Shown: positions 63,490 to 64,000 of the stretch, piece after piece | How the letters are laid out: every line of letters begins with the position of its first letter | Position numbering within the stretch: the stretch's first letter is position 1 | Assembly (NCBI RefSeq): GCF_963678635.1 | Contig: NC_087064.1 | Coordinates: 29,118,189-29,182,188, forward strand | Reading direction: 5' to 3' | From: Symsagittifera roscoffensis | Taxonomy: Eukaryota; Xenacoelomorpha; Acoela; Convolutidae | Length of the DNA: 64,000 nt | The notes under the pieces: model-generated | Database searches by the model: none | Told to the model about the DNA's origin: nothing | The model's input: the letters and a program-made list of their open reading frames with translations, nothing else | Translations under genes and position numbers: made by a program

Positions 63490-64000
63490 GTATTTTTACC
63501 ATTGGATGCGCAAGGATATTGCAACCGGGTGCTAGACTTTTTCCCCGTAAATAACTTTGTTCTCAGAATGATATGTTTAGGAAATTCGAAATGGTAAATT
63601 TACAAATATGCATTTTAGTTGTTTTGCCTATATAGCGCTTGCCTTGTGCTTGCATTGCAGATGGTGCAGTTATGGATCTAGGATTTTCTCGAAGGTGGGG
63701 GGGGGGGCGGATTTTCAAAAAAATTATGAAAATTTTGTCGATCTTCTTTTTAGGTCGACCAAACTGATTTTCTGAGCTCTCCGAAATTAGCCGAAATTAG
63801 CATAAAGACCGTTTTTAGGGACTTTTTGGAAATTTTTGACCAAAAAATAAAACATTTTGTTTTTTCGGCGCGCACTCCCTGAAAATTGGTATAATTTGGC
63901 GCCAAAGGCGCCTTTAGAAAACTTTTAAGGTCAATCAGCCAAAAATGGGTATCTCAAAATTGTACAAAGGGGGGACCCTTTTGTACTATTTTGAAAACAA
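63490..64000 (+). other. Start of slo intron 14
   Basis: Intron sequence to the window edge. It contains the family C head (TATTGCAACCGGGTGCTAGA, about 63,515) and a hAT-like MITE from about 63,666. Confidence 0.7.
63666..64000 (+). mobile_element. hAT-like MITE, runs off the right edge
   Basis: It begins near CAGTTATGGATCTAGGATTT with a G run, then AGGTCGACCAAACTGATTTT and GCCAAAAATGGGTATCTC, as in 62,179-62,546. The right end is outside the window. Confidence 0.65.

Noticed and set aside
1-64000. CRISPR array, bacterial operons or plasmid features
   Set aside because: Spliced exons, SINE-like repeats and retroelements show a eukaryotic genome, and no regularly spaced direct repeats of CRISPR type are present.

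Overview
This window is from the nuclear genome of an invertebrate animal. The main gene is a large, many-exon animal gene with long AT-rich introns crowded with short non-autonomous repeats, many of them carrying tRNA-like (RNA polymerase III type) boxes. I cannot assign a phylum from the sequence. The channel protein is clearly bilaterian-like but divergent from both the vertebrate and insect forms.

Region 1 (1-18,655) is a graveyard of retroelements, richer in GC than the rest. Two direct copies of a minus-strand Ty3/gypsy-type gag (1-1310 and 16,870-18,655) flank a plus-strand block at 2,397-14,170. Copy 1 carries a degenerate aspartic protease on the wrong side of gag. Between the plus-strand block and gag copy 2 lie two LTR-like arms in inverted orientation (14,988-15,838 and 15,948-16,869). 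The second arm is a solo LTR inserted into gag copy 2, and copy 1 preserves the empty site. The plus-strand block opens with a broken Ty3/gypsy integrase (2,397-4,348) and a small macro-domain-like module (4,390-4,848). It continues with about 9 kb of broken reading frames (5,230-14,170) that hold a coiled coil, a well-marked SGNH hydrolase domain, a second GxND-bearing segment and several large domains I do not recognise. All of these frames are interrupted, so this is a fossil of an unusually large element.

Region 2 (18,656-21,732) has no recognised gene. It holds a short tandem array and a 360-bp foldback element.

Region 3 (21,733 to the right edge) is the 5' two-thirds of a Slo1 (BK, calcium- and voltage-gated potassium channel) gene on the plus strand. 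Fourteen exons, with splice phases that agree at every junction, encode about 676 residues: the extracellular N-terminus, S0, S1-S6, the pore, RCK1 and the start of the RCK1-RCK2 linker. RCK2, the calcium bowl and the C-terminus lie beyond the window. The pore and the RCK1 calcium ligands are conserved. The S4 segment lacks the arginine equivalent to human R213, the magnesium-site glutamate (human E374) is a valine, and the S6 hinge differs. One intron uses a GC donor.

The introns contain at least five dispersed repeat families: a MITE with ends like AAGAGTAATGAACG; three tRNA-box repeats, several sharing a palindromic 3' module; and a hAT-like MITE with CAGGGGCG ends. There are also private foldbacks and microrepeats.
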